From Caryophanales bacterium UBA1624 (GTDB taxonomy: Bacteria; Bacillota_I; Bacilli_A; RFN20; CAG-826): 6,508 nucleotides of DNA. Numbering within the stretch: position 1 is the first letter of the stretch; every line of letters begins with the position of its first letter. The position numbers and the translations under genes are program-made. The stretch is taken from NCBI GenBank assembly GCA_002321395.1, contig DCMK01000038.1, positions 1 to 6,508 on the forward strand. The letters run 5' to 3'. Shown piece by piece: positions 5,554-6,508 of the stretch. The notes beneath the pieces are model-generated. The model worked only from the letters and a program-made list of their open reading frames with translations, had not been told where the DNA came from and did not search any database.

Positions 5554-5701
5554 GCTTGTTCTCCTTTCCGCCAAAGGGCGATATTCGGAAGGAAGCAAAT
5601 CCATCCGTGCTGATTTTTCTCTTTTTCCGCCTGATAGGGAAGACAATTTCTCGGTTTAGGCAGCCGAGTGGATGGAGTCCGGGAGGCCATATGCTCCAGG
5701 C
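5554..5701 (-). other. Leader region upstream of udk
   Basis: About 148 nt separate the upstream terminator from the udk GTG. I find no coding signal and no known riboswitch class. Two small hairpins can form on the minus strand: CTCGG...CCGAG around plus 5649-5667, and CGCC-CTTT-GGCG around 5569-5580, which ends one base before the AAAGGAG site. C/T-rich segments (GCCTCCCGG, GACTCC near 5676-5688) could pair with the ribosome binding site. I see no convincing promoter boxes, though one must lie here or further upstream. Confidence 0.35.
5561..5567 (-). promoter_or_regulatory. Ribosome binding site deciding the udk start
   Basis: AAAGGAG on the minus strand lies 7 nt before the GTG at 5553. 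It is the only strong site near the possible starts and supports the 233-residue protein. Confidence 0.8.
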
Positions 5702-5703
5702 GA

Positions 5704-5739
5704 CAAAAACCCGCCGAGGCAAAGCGCCCAAGCGGGTTT
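5704..5739 (-). terminator. Intrinsic terminator after the membrane protein gene
   Basis: On the minus strand AAACCCGC pairs with GCGGGTTT (8 bp). An inner GGGC/GCCT stem lies around a 5-nt loop, with short TT and CG internal gaps. The descending arm runs straight into TTTTTG. It begins 13 nt after the TAA stop of the 5753-6340 gene and precedes the udk leader, so it should separate the membrane protein gene from the udk set. Confidence 0.85.
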
Positions 5740-5752
5740 ACCCAAAGCCCTT

Positions 5753-6340
5753 TTAGAAAGCCCATTCCTTCCCGCGGCTGATTCGGTATCCGCCGAGGAA
5801 GAGGAAGACAAGCCCGCCGATGAAGAAAGAGGTCTCCATCATTTTGGCGAAGGAAAAGGCCCCGCCATTGACGAGATCCATGATCATGACCACCAAATAG
5901 GAGGCGATCACGAACGAGGCGTAAACCAAAGAAGAATAGGAGAAGACCAGCCCGAGCAATTTGCTGTGGATGAAGAGGAAAACGAAGCCGCATGCCAAGA
6001 CCAAAACGTAGAACAGCGAAGCGATCCCGGAGATGATCGCGTTGGCCTCTGGGGAGCCGAAGTTCATCGAATAATTGCCGACGAGGATAAGCACCAGCAA
6101 GGATGGGGCGATCGCTTTGATCGAGCCCGCGCAGTTTTTGCCTAAGAACAGGAAACAAAAATAAAAGCCGACCACGACGATGAGGATGAATAGCTCAACC
6201 AGGAAGTTCATCAGCGAAACAAGGCTGGATCCCGGGGAAGGGATGCCGTTCTTCAGCAGGAAATAAACCAAGAAGAGCAAGCCCGCCAAGAGGAAGAAAA
6301 GATGGGACAACGAGATTTTGCTGTTTTTTGTTTTGGCCAT
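5753..6340 (-). CDS. Hypothetical six-helix membrane protein
   Basis: A 195-residue, strongly hydrophobic protein of a family I do not recognise. Hydrophobic segments are at about 11-30, 41-66, 72-89, 101-124, 128-155 and 167-184, giving roughly six membrane helices. The N-terminus is short and basic (AKTKNSKIS) and the tail is basic and cytoplasmic-looking (YRISRGKEWAF). Few charged residues occur within the membrane part (Glu49, Lys73/75, Asp155, Glu169), and no transporter or enzyme motif is visible. There is no cleavable signal peptide. The ATG at 6340 has AAGGAGG 7 nt upstream and a TATAAT box further up, and the gene ends in its own terminator, so it appears to be a well-expressed single-gene unit. 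A gene upstream beyond the window edge could share the transcript. Confidence 0.8.
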   Translation of the reverse strand: MAKTKNSKISLSHLFFLLAGLLFLVYFLLKNGIPSPGSSLVSLMNFLVELFILIVVVGFYFCFLFLGKNCAGSIKAIAPSLLVLILVGNYSMNFGSPEANAIISGIASLFYVLVLACGFVFLFIHSKLLGLVFSYSSLVYASFVIASYLVVMIMDLVNGGAFSFAKMMETSFFIGGLVFLFLGGYRISRGKEWAF

Positions 6341-6347
6341 GAATGAG

Positions 6348-6375
6348 CCTCCTTATTCCAAAAGGAATTATAAGG
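6348..6375 (-). promoter_or_regulatory. -10 box, ribosome binding site and overlapping hairpin for the membrane protein gene
   Basis: On the minus strand a perfect TATAAT (plus 6367-6372) lies 26 nt before the ATG, and AAGGAGG (plus 6348-6354) lies 7 nt before it. I see no good -35 box. ATTCC-TTTT-GGAAT plus CCTT/AAGG across a bulge forms an imperfect hairpin (plus 6351-6375) spanning both the -10 box and part of the ribosome binding site. RNA started from this promoter would lack the first arm and leave the site open, while longer read-through RNA could partly hide it. Confidence 0.5.
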
Positions 6376-6508
6376 CACGGGAAGCAATAGGAATCCGGGT
6401 TTTGCGATTTTGGTTGCAACATTTTTGAGCAATGGTCAACAAATGCGCAATTAGGGCTATGCCCATTCAAAACGGTTAGAATATAAGACCTGAATTTAGG
6501 AAACACCC
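6376..6508. other. AT-richer intergenic DNA without a recognised gene
   Basis: No supported coding region on either strand. It contains the 8-bp palindrome GTTGCAAC (6413-6420), GGGC-TAT-GCCC (6454-6464) and several GCAA/TTGC words. None matches a site I know. The open frame that crosses this stretch on the minus strand runs out of frame through the membrane protein gene and has no ribosome binding site. Confidence 0.4.

Noticed and set aside
6195..6506. Minus-strand open frame of about 103 codons at the right end
   Set aside because: It is out of frame with the membrane protein, reads through that gene's promoter and ribosome site, and has no ribosome binding site of its own.
1..6508. Mobile elements, phage genes, CRISPR arrays or defence systems
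   Set aside because: No transposase, integrase, spaced direct repeats or toxin-antitoxin pair is visible, and the genes are mainly housekeeping in type.

Overview
The window looks like part of a chromosome from an uncultured, Firmicutes-type bacterium, probably a gut lineage of Bacilli near Erysipelotrichales/RF39/RFN20. This placement is inferred from protein flavour (YqeY, TrkH with an HRA-QF-GG signature, a short CobB/Sir2-type sirtuin, DUF5662), strong AGGAGG-like ribosome binding sites and very tight gene packing. No marker fixes the lineage. Base composition is moderately GC-rich and even across the genes, with AT-richer DNA at both window edges. UGA acts as a stop (udk, sir2, the first trkA and trkH all end in TGA), so the standard bacterial code applies.

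All eight genes are on the minus strand and are read from right to left. In order of transcription they are: (1) an unrecognised six-helix membrane protein (5753-6340) with a TATAAT box, a strong ribosome binding site and its own intrinsic terminator; (2) a leader of about 150 nt and a coupled set of uridine kinase, sirtuin deacylase and a DUF5662 protein, where neighbouring genes overlap by 4 nt or are 2 nt apart; (3) a short intergenic stretch with a perfect-arm inverted repeat set inside a promoter-like pair of boxes; (4) a potassium-uptake operon with two TrkA-type genes and trkH, all overlapping; (5) yqeY, with a possible extended -10 element; (6) tRNA-Trp(CCA) with encoded CCA, followed by a weak terminator-like hairpin.

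How the genes work together: the two TrkA proteins and TrkH should form one gated K+ uptake system. TrkH is the pore, and the TrkA proteins form the cytoplasmic RCK gating ring. The first TrkA is a lone RCK_N domain with an intact nucleotide-binding motif. The second has both RCK_N and RCK_C, but its nucleotide pocket looks altered. Uridine kinase salvages pyrimidines, the sirtuin is an NAD+-dependent deacylase, and DUF5662 has no known role. Their translational coupling suggests co-expression but does not prove a shared pathway. YqeY shares a domain with the GatB tail, which is linked to tRNA binding, and it lies 29 nt upstream of the tRNA gene.

I see no mobile element, CRISPR array or phage gene. 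The items most worth a second look are the split TrkA pair, the sirtuin-DUF5662 coupling, the dyad inside the trk promoter candidate, and the orphan membrane protein. No obviously new system is present.
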